Below, piece by piece: positions 1-6,798 of a stretch of DNA of 64,000 nt. The DNA is from Fimbriimonas sp. GTDB taxonomy: Bacteria > Armatimonadota > Fimbriimonadia > Fimbriimonadales > Fimbriimonadaceae. Where the stretch lies: contig JARXAE010000025.1 of the NCBI GenBank assembly GCA_029866005.1, forward strand, positions 79,154-143,153, in the 5' to 3' direction. Below the pieces are notes generated by a model. The model saw only the letters and a list, made by a program, of their open reading frames with translations. It was not told where the DNA came from and did not search any database. The first letter of the stretch is position 1; each line of letters begins with the position of its first letter. Both the position numbers and the translations under genes were made by a program.

Positions 1-193
1 TGTTATCTCCGGAGTTCTTAGGTGTAAAGAGCATTCCCTCGGAGAGGACAACTCCGCCGATTGAGAAGGCATCATTCTTTTCGATCTGCCCAGTTCCTGC
101 TGCTTGCGTGACTGGCTTAAGATCAGCCAACTTTGTCTCCAGCTTTTGCTGGAGGTTGGCAAGGAGAAAGGACGCAATTCCAATGGCTACCAT
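1..193 (-). CDS. Hypothetical membrane-anchored protein, C-terminal part beyond window
   Basis: Only the first 64 codons are present; the gene runs off the left edge. The ATG at 193 lies 18 bases after the stop of the gene at 212-811, on the same strand, so the two are probably co-transcribed. The N-terminus is hydrophobic for about 12 residues (VAIGIASFLLANL) and is followed by a Lys/Gln-rich stretch, which fits a signal anchor or coiled segment. The IGIASF run also occurs in the transmembrane segment of the upstream protein, hinting at related anchors. I do not recognise a family from this fragment. Confidence 0.6.
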   Translation of the reverse strand, partial: MVAIGIASFLLANLQQKLETKLADLKPVTQAAGTGQIEKNDAFSIGGVVLSEGMLFTPKNSGDN

Positions 194-211
194 AGTGCTT
201 TGCTAACAATC

Positions 212-811
212 TTACCGGGATTCGTCTCCGTCTCCCCTTAAGTCAATTGGATCAGTGCCCTTCGCTGGTTCTGGAGTCACGGCGGGCTTTTCCTTGAGGG
301 GCTCGGCTTTGGGCTCCGGAACCGTTACTTCTTCTTCGCGGAGATCGATTCTTGGGCGATGACGATCACCCGGTGGAGTCTCGTCCTCTTGCCTAGGCTG
401 GGGGCTATCATATTCTTGGGGTGGGGGAACCCGTTCCAGATCTTCGGAGGGTGATTGAATTCGAACCGGATCTCGGTAGACGGCGGTGTTGAATCGCTCG
501 GTTGCCGAGTCAGACTTGTTTGAATTGATGATGATCAGCGCAACAAGCGCAGTTAAAACAAACGATGCAATGCCAATCGTCGCAATGGTTCCGGGTGGAT
601 AAGTACCGGGACGAGGTTCACTGACGACTCGAGCAGGGACAGCGACTGGTTGAGGTTGCGACGCGAGGGGAATCGGCTCACCAACCGTCATGGAGCCATC
701 TTCGGATCGCTCAACTTTGCTTGCGGACACGGCAACGCCTTCAGCGCTGTAATGAACCATTCGCTCGTTGCCCAGGAAGTCCTTTTCCAGTTTGCTATAC
801 TCGCCGTCCAT
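212..811 (-). CDS. Hypothetical single-pass membrane protein with acidic/proline-rich tail
   Basis: This 199-residue protein has a hydrophilic N-terminal section of about 70 residues, one hydrophobic segment at about residues 75-96 (TIGIASFVLTALVALIIIN), and a long low-complexity tail rich in Pro, Glu, Asp and Arg. The layout suggests a single-pass inner-membrane protein with a flexible tail. No catalytic motif is visible and I do not recognise the family. It precedes the partial gene at 1-193 in the same direction with an 18-bp gap, and a shared IGIASF motif suggests the pair act together. Function unknown. Confidence 0.7.
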   Translation of the reverse strand: MDGEYSKLEKDFLGNERMVHYSAEGVAVSASKVERSEDGSMTVGEPIPLASQPQPVAVPARVVSEPRPGTYPPGTIATIGIASFVLTALVALIIINSNKSDSATERFNTAVYRDPVRIQSPSEDLERVPPPQEYDSPQPRQEDETPPGDRHRPRIDLREEEVTVPEPKAEPLKEKPAVTPEPAKGTDPIDLRGDGDESR

Positions 812-895
812 ACTTGCCTAGTATAAACGCATTTCTACCAGGATCGGTTTCCGAGGTTTTGCTGAGCAGTCCGCTGACGGCACATCCTTGGGAAA

Positions 896-970
896 TGGTG
901 GGCGGTGCGGGACTTGAACCCACGACCCCTTCGGTGTGAACGAAGTGCTCTACCACTGAGCTAACCGCCC
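896..970 (-). tRNA. tRNA-Val (anticodon CAC)
   Basis: The minus strand folds as a complete tRNA. The acceptor stem begins GGGCGGT and closes with CCGCCC, followed by an encoded A-CCA. The D-arm reads AGCTCAGTGGTAGAGC. The anticodon stem CTTCG/CGAAG holds the loop TTCACAC (anticodon CAC, reading GUG valine), and the T-loop is TTCAAGT. Only the CAC reading fits a seven-base loop. A truncated second copy lies at 1653-1711. Confidence 0.96.
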
Positions 971-982
971 TTGAACTTAAGA

Positions 983-991
983 ATTATACCA
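983..991 (-). promoter_or_regulatory. Extended -10 promoter element of tRNA-Val
   Basis: On the minus strand the sequence reads TGGTATAAT, an exact TATAAT box with the TG dinucleotide of an extended -10. It ends 12 bases before the first base of tRNA-Val. No convincing -35 hexamer is seen at 17 bp, which fits an extended -10 promoter. The duplicated copy upstream of the broken tRNA has a decayed version of this box. Confidence 0.6.
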
Positions 992-1049
992 AGGGAACCC
1001 GGCAAGACTCCCGAGAGGAGGGTTTCGGGAACCGGGCATAAGTGGAGGG

Positions 1050-1574
1050 ATGACTTGGATCGCTGCTCTACTAGTTGCACAACCGACCCGGCTCGACGGG
1101 ATTCTATTTGGAAAATCGGTGGTGTTTGATCATGCCCGGGTTCAGAAGAGGTTGCAACGCGACTCGGCAGAGATGGACGGAAAGAAGGACGAGGCGGACG
1201 TATACGTTCTTACGTTCCAGAAGGGGTCGGACGTGCCTTACGATCAAGGGATCAAGATTCATGTCAGTGTGAACCCGGGAGCGCCGTTGGCGAAGTTGAG
1301 CATCACTCAGCCTGCGGTCAAGTTTGGAACGCCGGAGTACCGGAAGGTGGTTCACGGCCACTCAAAGGGAGTTTCTTGTGGGAGAGGAGCGTTGGCGGTG
1401 TTTATTGATTCGGCGGGGAGAACAGAGTGCTCAAGCGATCAGCTGAGGTTCAAGTTCTTCTGCAAGTCGCTCGGGAATGGCGAGTATAAAGCGTCCATCT
1501 TCGCTTACACTCCTGAATTCAAGTCGGGCGTGCAGGGAAACTTCACTTTCAAGCTCGGGAAACTCGAGTATTGA
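1050..1574 (+). CDS. Hypothetical protein, paralogue 1 of tandem pair
   Basis: This 174-residue protein is of unknown function and is clearly homologous to the one at 1791-2315. Shared blocks are QP(T/A)RLDGILFGK, KKDEADVYVLTF, YDQGIK, HGHSKGVSCGRGA and the C-terminal SGVQGNFTFKL. The N-terminus (MTWIAALLVAQPTRLDG) is short and mildly hydrophobic. Alternating beta-rich sequence and the GNFTFKL ending suggest a compact beta fold. A GGAGG stands immediately before the ATG. No catalytic motif is recognised, and HSKGVSCGRGA is the most conserved stretch between copies. Confidence 0.8.
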   Translation: MTWIAALLVAQPTRLDGILFGKSVVFDHARVQKRLQRDSAEMDGKKDEADVYVLTFQKGSDVPYDQGIKIHVSVNPGAPLAKLSITQPAVKFGTPEYRKVVHGHSKGVSCGRGALAVFIDSAGRTECSSDQLRFKFFCKSLGNGEYKASIFAYTPEFKSGVQGNFTFKLGKLEY

Positions 1575-1652
1575 CGACTTAAAGAGATGTCTCCCAACAA
1601 ACTCCGCCGTCGGCGGCGACCCTTACCGTTGAAGCCGTAGTCGTCATTTCTT

Positions 1653-1711
1653 ACTTGAACCCACGACCCCTTCGGTGTGAACGGAGTGCACTACAACCGA
1701 GCTAACCGCCC
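1653..1711 (-). pseudogene. Truncated tRNA-Val pseudogene
   Basis: The minus strand retains the tRNA-Val 5' acceptor strand GGGCGGT, a degenerate D-arm, the intact anticodon loop TTCACAC and the 5' half of the T-arm up to the T-loop (GTGGGTTCAAGT). It then stops: the 3' T-stem, 3' acceptor strand and CCA are missing because this is the duplication junction. The anticodon stem carries a mismatch (CTCCG against CGAAG). It cannot fold as a working tRNA and is a by-product of the 741-bp duplication. Confidence 0.9.
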
Positions 1712-1790
1712 TTGAAGAACAAAACTATAATATGGGAACCCAGTAAGTCTACTGAGGAGAGGCTTGAATCAGAGGGGAAGAACTAGATTG

Positions 1791-2315
1791 ATGAACTGTA
1801 TCGCCGCCATTCTTGTCACCCAGCCGGCCCGGCTAGATGGGATTTTGTTTGGGAAACCGGTGGTGTTTGACCACGCGGTTGTTCAAAAGCATCCGGGTCG
1901 CGCCTCGGCAGAGGGCGACGGTAAGAAGGACGAGGCGGACGTTTATGTGCTTACGTTCATGAAGGGGGCCGACATGTTTTATGATCAGGGGATCAAATTT
2001 CATTTGAACGTGAATCCAGGAAGCAAGTTGGCGAAGTTGAGCCTCACTCAGCCCTCGGTCAAATTTTTAACGCCGGAGTACTCGAAGGTCATGCACGGTC
2101 ACTCGAAAGGAGTTTCTTGTGGACGAGGCGCGATGGTGGCGTTTATCAGATCGGCGGGGAAATCGGAGGCAGCGAGCGATCAGCTGAGGTTCAAGTTCTT
2201 CTGCAAGCCTCTGGCGAACGGTGAGTATAAGGCGTCCATCTTTGCTTACTCTTCTGAGTTCAAGTCAGGCGTGCAGGGAAATTTCACGTTCAAGCTCGAG
2301 AAGGTCGGGTACTGA
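1791..2315 (+). CDS. Hypothetical protein, paralogue 2 of tandem pair
   Basis: This 174-residue copy starts at the ATG exactly 741 bp after the start of its twin at 1050. An in-frame ATG 27 bp upstream exists, but the extra nine residues have no counterpart in the twin. An AGGGGAAG element lies about 15 bp upstream. It differs from the first copy at scattered positions (for example VTQPARLDG against VAQPTRLDG, and DMFYDQG against DVPYDQG) while HGHSKGVSCGRGA and FTFKL are unchanged. The divergence without stop codons indicates both copies are maintained. Function unknown. Confidence 0.8.
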   Translation: MNCIAAILVTQPARLDGILFGKPVVFDHAVVQKHPGRASAEGDGKKDEADVYVLTFMKGADMFYDQGIKFHLNVNPGSKLAKLSLTQPSVKFLTPEYSKVMHGHSKGVSCGRGAMVAFIRSAGKSEAASDQLRFKFFCKPLANGEYKASIFAYSSEFKSGVQGNFTFKLEKVGY

Positions 2316-2319
2316 CGAC

Positions 2320-2613
2320 TTAATCGAAGTCGAAGATGTCTCCCAACAAACTCCGGCGTCGGCGGCGACCCTTATAGTTGTAGTCGTAGTCGTCATCGTC
2401 TCTTCGCATCGGTTGGGGTGGCTGTTGATAAGCCGGCTGTTGATAGACCGGTTGTTGGAACTGGGGCGCAGGTTGCAATGAAAGTTGGATCAGCTTCTCG
2501 AGTTCACCGCGGTCAAGGAAGACGCCATGACATTTTGGACAGTAGTCGATGTGGACATTTTGTCGGTCCACAATCATCATGACTTCGGTGCACTTCGGGC
2601 AAAGGACGTTCAT
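2320..2613 (-). CDS. TFIIB-type zinc-ribbon protein
   Basis: This small 97-residue protein starts with a zinc ribbon: C5-P-K-C8 and, after 16 residues, C25-P-K-C28 followed by HGVFLDRGELEKL, which is the signature of the zf-TFIIB family. The middle is Gln/Pro-rich with YQQP repeats, and the tail has an acidic DDDDYDYNY run, a KGRRRRR basic run and the ending LLGDIFDFD. Family members are small metal-binding proteins of largely unknown role. It is convergent with the paralogue at 1791-2315, four bases away. Its 3' end was copied into the duplication at about 1575-1652. Confidence 0.85.
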   Translation of the reverse strand: MNVLCPKCTEVMMIVDRQNVHIDYCPKCHGVFLDRGELEKLIQLSLQPAPQFQQPVYQQPAYQQPPQPMRRDDDDYDYNYKGRRRRRSLLGDIFDFD

Positions 2614-2681
2614 GTCTAGTTATCAACGAGATCATTCATCGTCGCGTTTCGACGTTTACTGATAAGTCAGAACGGAACGAG

Positions 2682-3509
2682 ATGGGGAGGTACAACTTGA
2701 GTTTGATGACTGCGCTGGAGCTTTGTGACTCTTTGAATCGACTTTGGCCAGAACTCGACCTGTCGAAGACGGTCGATCAGCTCGTCGCTGGCGATGGTAA
2801 CCAGGTCGTCAACGGAGTCGCCGTTTGTTGGATGCCCTATTCGTCAACCCTGCGAGAGGCGGCAGCGCTCGGGGTGAATACGGTCGTGGCACACGAGCCA
2901 ACTTTCTTTGACCACTGGGAGCTGAAGAAAGAGGTTTCGCACCCTCGATATGAGGAAGCAAAGCGCGAAAAGCTGGCTCTCATCAATGAATTGGGGCTGA
3001 CAATCATTCGATGCCATGACGTTTGGGACGCGATTCCGGAAGTTGGAATGCCCTTTCGGTGGGGCCATTTCTTGGGGTTAAGTCGACTCTTGCACTCGGA
3101 GCGATATCTGAACGTTTACCGGATTGAGAGACAAACCGCACTCGAATTTACAAAGTACTTCGCATCTCGAACCTCCCAAGCTGGACAGTCGACGGTTGAG
3201 TTTTACGGTGATCCAGAGCGGATCATTGAGACAGTTGGGATTGGCACCGGGTGTTGTAGTGAGGCGATGCGTCTTTACGACTTGGGAGCTGATCTGGCGG
3301 TGAGCGTGGATGATATCGCCCGAGCCTGGATTATCGGTGAATACTGCAACGATACCGGGAGCCCGATGATCGTGGTTAACCACGGGGTGAGCGAGGACTG
3401 CGGGATGGACTCACTGCAGGATCAGATTGAGAGACTTCTACCCGATGTTCCGGTATATCGGATCAAGCAAGGGTGTAGCTATTTAGAAGTCAGACATTCT
3501 GGCTCTTAG
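2682..3509 (+). CDS. Nif3-like dinuclear metal-centre protein
   Basis: The 275-residue length matches the Nif3/YbgI family. The diagnostic first half reads GVAVCWMPYSSTLREAAALG then VVAHEPTFFDH, giving His ligands H71 and H78. The C-terminal half has VGIGTGCCSEAM and MIVVNHGVSEDCGMDSL, where family members supply the last His/Glu ligands. Members form hexameric toroids with two metals per subunit; their physiological reaction is debated. Two starts are possible: the ATG at 2682, or the ATG at 2706, which has GGGGAGG 14 bp upstream and may be the real one. Confidence 0.85.
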   Translation: MGRYNLSLMTALELCDSLNRLWPELDLSKTVDQLVAGDGNQVVNGVAVCWMPYSSTLREAAALGVNTVVAHEPTFFDHWELKKEVSHPRYEEAKREKLALINELGLTIIRCHDVWDAIPEVGMPFRWGHFLGLSRLLHSERYLNVYRIERQTALEFTKYFASRTSQAGQSTVEFYGDPERIIETVGIGTGCCSEAMRLYDLGADLAVSVDDIARAWIIGEYCNDTGSPMIVVNHGVSEDCGMDSLQDQIERLLPDVPVYRIKQGCSYLEVRHSGS

Positions 3510-3561
3510 TCCTGAATTCTGACCTCAGATGTACCGATACTTTGAAGTGGAGTCTGGAGTG

Positions 3562-4050
3562 ATGAAGCGCAATTTGCAATTCAGGGGGTTTACGCTTGTT
3601 GAACTACTGATCGTGATTATCCTTATCGCTGTGCTTGCAGCAATCGCTATCCCGCGGTTTTCGGATTCCTCTCTTCGGTCCAAAGAATCCAGTCTGCGTG
3701 CCAACCTCGCATTGATTCGCTCAGCTGAGGACCGCGCAGAGGCGGATACTGGCTTGACCTTTGAGGTCCAGCATCTCGACGACTCGACTGCTCCAGCAAC
3801 GGGCTGGGAGCGGAACACCATGAACACCGACTGGGTGAGTAAGTCGGTGCCTGCCGGAACTTGGAAGGGTCCTTACCTTTCTCAGATTCCTGTGAATCCC
3901 TTCACGAAGACCAACACCGCAGTTGGTGGCGTAACTTCCTCCACCACGGTGAGTTGGACACACTATTCAAGGCAGCCGTTCAACTCGAGTTACGTCTACT
4001 ACCCATCTGAGGCGGTCGGAAGTAACGGGCTCCCCTACCGGCGGTGGTAG
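3562..4050 (+). CDS. Type IV pilin-like / pseudopilin protein
   Basis: The N-terminus MKRNLQFRGFTLVELLIVI is a textbook class III (prepilin) signal. Prepilin peptidase would cut between Gly and Phe, leaving F-T-L-V-E with Glu at +5 and a long hydrophobic helix (LLIVIILIAVLAAIAIP). The remaining 130 residues form a small globular domain with many Ser/Thr residues. I chose the ATG at 3562, preceded by TCTGGAGTG, over an in-frame codon 33 bp upstream because the leader is then short and basic. No other pilus genes are next to it, so it could serve a type IV pilus or a type II-like secretion pseudopilus. Confidence 0.88.
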   Translation: MKRNLQFRGFTLVELLIVIILIAVLAAIAIPRFSDSSLRSKESSLRANLALIRSAEDRAEADTGLTFEVQHLDDSTAPATGWERNTMNTDWVSKSVPAGTWKGPYLSQIPVNPFTKTNTAVGGVTSSTTVSWTHYSRQPFNSSYVYYPSEAVGSNGLPYRRW

Positions 4051-4093
4051 GATTTCGCACTTTAATGCCCTGTTAACTCAACGGGGATATCAC

Positions 4094-6592
4094 ATGCGCG
4101 AAACTGCAGGCATGCGTAATTCTTCTCGTTGGATTCCTCTTGTTTTCGTTGGTCTGGGCCTTTCTGCTTTTGCATATCGAGAAATTTTGCCGTCCACCAC
4201 CGGAGTTGGGGTTCGTCCTGAGTCTGCGGACGGAGCGGCGCGACTGCATAACGGCTGGGTCATCAAGCCTGCGGGAATGCTGACTCGGATCGAAGACTTC
4301 CCGACGCAAATGGCGGTCAGCCCTGATGACAGATGGCTCGCCGTAGGTACGTCGGGATATGGGACTCACCAGATTAGGATCTATTCTGTCGGCGCGGCAC
4401 CTGCTAGAACACTTGGATCGGATACCCGGCAGGACATGAGGGTTCGATGCACGGTCACTCTCCCCCAAATCTATAAAGGGTTCGAGTTTTCGGGAAGCAA
4501 GCTGTTTGTATCCGGCGGAAAATCGGGGCTAATTCATCGGTACTCCCTGAGCGAAACGGGCTTCTTAACTCAAGAGTCAACCATCGAAGTACCCGGCGCA
4601 GGTGCACGAAAAGCCTATGTTGGTTCGATAAAGGTTTTGGACGACTCTAGCCTTCTTGCACTCGATGAAGGCGGGGATAAACCAGGAGACATCTTGTACC
4701 ACTTAGACCCATCCGGCAAGGTGCTGGGCAAAGTTGAATTGGGAGCCAATGCCTGTGCGTTTGGAGTTTCTCCGGATCAGTCCAAGGCGTATGTGGCCGA
4801 TTACGGTTCGGGCTCGGTTGTGGAAGTGGATTTGAAGCTTAATTCGGTCACGAGAGCTGTGGATACCGGGTCTCAGCCAACCGCCATTTTGGTTTCTAAG
4901 ATCGGACTTGTGTACGTCGCAAACTCGGGGGCAGACTCGATTTCTGTACTCGATCCTGCCGACTTCAAAGTGAGAGCCACGGTGAAGATGGGATTGACGC
5001 CAAGTGCCCCTATCGGTTCAGTGCCCAACTCCCTCTCGTTCTCGGCAGATGAGTCGAAACTGTACGTCACGAATGCGGGAAACAATGACGTGGCGGTGGT
5101 TCGCGTTGGCAGTGGCGCCCCCGAGGTTGAGGGGTTTGTCCCGACGGGATGGTATCCGGTTGCGACTTGTATTTCGAAGAACGGCTGGCTATTCGCGGGG
5201 ACCGGCAAAGGCTTGGAACCAAGTCGGAACGACATCGGAACTGGAGATTCGATGTCGATTCGCGTTGGACAGCCGGTCGGGGGCGGGTATGGACCGAAGC
5301 GAGACCGCAACCTGCAGTACAACTATGTTCTTTCCAACACCGAGGGAGTGATTCAGCGGATTCCAGAACCGAACAAGAATGAGCTCCGCGCGCACACCGA
5401 GGTGGTTCGCTCGGTCACTCCGTACGCCGACCGGCTGTTGGCGAAAGCTGACGCAAAGCCAAAGGATTCAGTTCTTCCAGACTCACAAATTCAGAAGAGT
5501 CCGTTTGAGCACGTCGTTTACATCATCAAAGAGAACCGGACGTACGACCAGGTTTTTGGCGATATGCCGAAGGGCAACGGGGATCCAAACCTCGTCTTGT
5601 TTGGGCGAGATATCACGCCGAACCACCACGCCATCGCTGAGAGATTCGTCTTGCTTGATAACACCTACTGCGATGGTGACGTCAGCCAAGATGGATGGGA
5701 GTGGAGCACTGCGGCAAATGATTCTGACTGGAACATCAAGGCTTCTTCGCTCAGCTACGGCGGTCGAGGTAATCCCCCCGGGAGCCGGGAAGAGATTCGC
5801 CCATCAAACGGCTACATTTGGGAGCATGCGGAAAAGAAGGGGCTGACCTATTTTTCTTACGGAGCAAAGACTTGGCGCGGACTGTTTAGTCCGACTTGGA
5901 AAGGGAACTTCAGCAAGGAATGGAACCAAGGGCGAACCGACGGCGTGCCCGATCACCTCAAGGCTGACATTTTTGTTAAGGACCTCAAAGATGCCGAGAA
6001 GAGTGGAAAGTGGCCAAACCTCATCCTGATGTCGTTGGCAGATGACCACACATCGGGCACGGCTCCGGGAGCTCATACACCGGAGGCTGCGGTTGCCAGC
6101 AACGACATTGCCCTTGGAAAGGTCGTTGAAGCGATCTCAAGAAGCAAGTTCTGGGAGAAGACGGCAATCTTTGTTATCGAAGATGACGCTCAGAATGGAC
6201 CTGATCACGTTGATGCCCATCGAACCGTGGCCATGGTAGCAAGTCCCTATACAAAGGCAGGAAGCCTAGACTCCACGATGTACACCTCGTGTAGCCTTAT
6301 GCGAACGATGCAGCTCTGCCTTGGTCTCGCCCCGTCTAGCCAGTACGATGCCGCCGCCGCACCTATGTTCAGGTGCTTTACCGGTAAGAAGGACTTGCGT
6401 CCATTTACAACCTTGACTCCAAAGGTCGACCTCAACGCCAAGAACTCCGCCCGGTCCGTCATGGCGGCAGAGTCGGCAAAAATGGACTTCTCGGACGTTG
6501 ATCTTGCAGACTTCGCGACGCTCAATCGAATCCTTTGGGCACACCGAAAGCCAGGAAAGGCGTATCCTGGGATCGTTTCTGCGTTCCGCTGA
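4094..6592 (+). CDS. Beta-propeller plus phosphoesterase (phospholipase C/acid phosphatase-like) protein
   Basis: This 832-residue exported protein has two parts. After a hydrophobic N-terminus, residues about 60-440 carry YVTN-type propeller repeats (YVADYGSGSVVEVD, YVANSGADSISVLDP, YVTNAGNNDVAVVRV). The C-terminal half is of the phosphoesterase family that includes bacterial phospholipase C: HVVYIIKENRTYDQVFGD holds the metal-binding Glu-Asn and nucleophile Thr region, followed by NTYCDGDVSQDGWEW and IFVIEDDAQNGPDHVDAH for the second metal site. This architecture is known as a predicted secreted phosphoesterase. The substrate is unknown. A second in-frame ATG lies at 4112. A strong terminator follows. 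Confidence 0.85.
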   Translation: MRETAGMRNSSRWIPLVFVGLGLSAFAYREILPSTTGVGVRPESADGAARLHNGWVIKPAGMLTRIEDFPTQMAVSPDDRWLAVGTSGYGTHQIRIYSVGAAPARTLGSDTRQDMRVRCTVTLPQIYKGFEFSGSKLFVSGGKSGLIHRYSLSETGFLTQESTIEVPGAGARKAYVGSIKVLDDSSLLALDEGGDKPGDILYHLDPSGKVLGKVELGANACAFGVSPDQSKAYVADYGSGSVVEVDLKLNSVTRAVDTGSQPTAILVSKIGLVYVANSGADSISVLDPADFKVRATVKMGLTPSAPIGSVPNSLSFSADESKLYVTNAGNNDVAVVRVGSGAPEVEGFVPTGWYPVATCISKNGWLFAGTGKGLEPSRNDIGTGDSMSIRVGQPVGGGYGPKRDRNLQYNYVLSNTEGVIQRIPEPNKNELRAHTEVVRSVTPYADRLLAKADAKPKDSVLPDSQIQKSPFEHVVYIIKENRTYDQVFGDMPKGNGDPNLVLFGRDITPNHHAIAERFVLLDNTYCDGDVSQDGWEWSTAANDSDWNIKASSLSYGGRGNPPGSREEIRPSNGYIWEHAEKKGLTYFSYGAKTWRGLFSPTWKGNFSKEWNQGRTDGVPDHLKADIFVKDLKDAEKSGKWPNLILMSLADDHTSGTAPGAHTPEAAVASNDIALGKVVEAISRSKFWEKTAIFVIEDDAQNGPDHVDAHRTVAMVASPYTKAGSLDSTMYTSCSLMRTMQLCLGLAPSSQYDAAAAPMFRCFTGKKDLRPFTTLTPKVDLNAKNSARSVMAAESAKMDFSDVDLADFATLNRILWAHRKPGKAYPGIVSAFR

Positions 6593-6617
6593 GGGCTGGC
6601 CAGGGACCTGCAACCGA

Positions 6618-6656
6618 GTCTCACCCCAGAATTGAAGTCTGGGGTGAGACGTTTTT
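6618..6656 (+). terminator. Rho-independent terminator
   Basis: A perfect 13-bp stem (GTCTCACCCCAGA / TCTGGGGTGAGAC) with a seven-base loop ATTGAAG is followed by GTTTTTA. It lies 26 bp after the stop of the phosphoesterase gene and before the minus-strand tRNA-Trp, so it should end the plus-strand transcript. Confidence 0.93.
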
Positions 6657-6695
6657 ACAGCAAAGAAGCTGCATGGTGGAATGTGTGCCAGGAAA

Positions 6696-6771
6696 TGGCA
6701 GGGGCAACAGGACTTGAACCCGCGACCTACGGTTTTGGAGACCGACGCTCTACCAACTGAGCTATACCCCT
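6696..6771 (-). tRNA. tRNA-Trp (anticodon CCA)
   Basis: The minus-strand cloverleaf has acceptor AGGGGTA paired with TGCCCCT, discriminator G and encoded CCA. The D-arm is AGCTCAGTTGGTAGAGC, the anticodon loop CTCCAAA (anticodon CCA, tryptophan), and the T-loop TTCAAGT. The outer anticodon-stem pair is a U-U mismatch. It sits just downstream of the GH13 gene on the same strand, and a TAAAAT-like -10 at 6785-6790 may give it its own promoter. Confidence 0.95.
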
Positions 6772-6798
6772 GCGTGGCGACCTTATTTTACCGCAATT

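Larger units (their letters stand above)
912..1652. repeat. Tandem duplication, unit A (741 bp)
   Basis: This unit contains most of tRNA-Val, the spacer, the gene 1050-1574 and a short 3' tail. It is repeated head-to-tail as 1653-2393, with a constant offset of 741 bp at the tRNA, both start codons (1050/1791) and both stop codons (1574/2315). The tail after the first gene (TGACGACTTAA..ATGTCTCCCAACAAACTCCG) is a decayed copy of the 3' end of the zinc-protein gene at 2320-2613. The duplicated block therefore reached into that neighbouring gene. Confidence 0.85.
1653..2393. repeat. Tandem duplication, unit B (741 bp)
   Basis: This is the second copy of the unit at 912-1652. It starts inside the T-loop of tRNA-Val, so the tRNA is truncated. 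It contains the paralogous gene 1791-2315 and ends within the zinc-protein gene at 2320-2613. Both protein-coding copies are open, while the tRNA and zinc-protein 3'-end copies in the middle have decayed. That pattern implies an old duplication with selection on the coding gene. Confidence 0.85.

Noticed and set aside
721..939. 72-codon plus-strand frame over the tRNA-Val region
   Set aside because: It overlaps a complete tRNA on the other strand; the translated tail is the tRNA complement.
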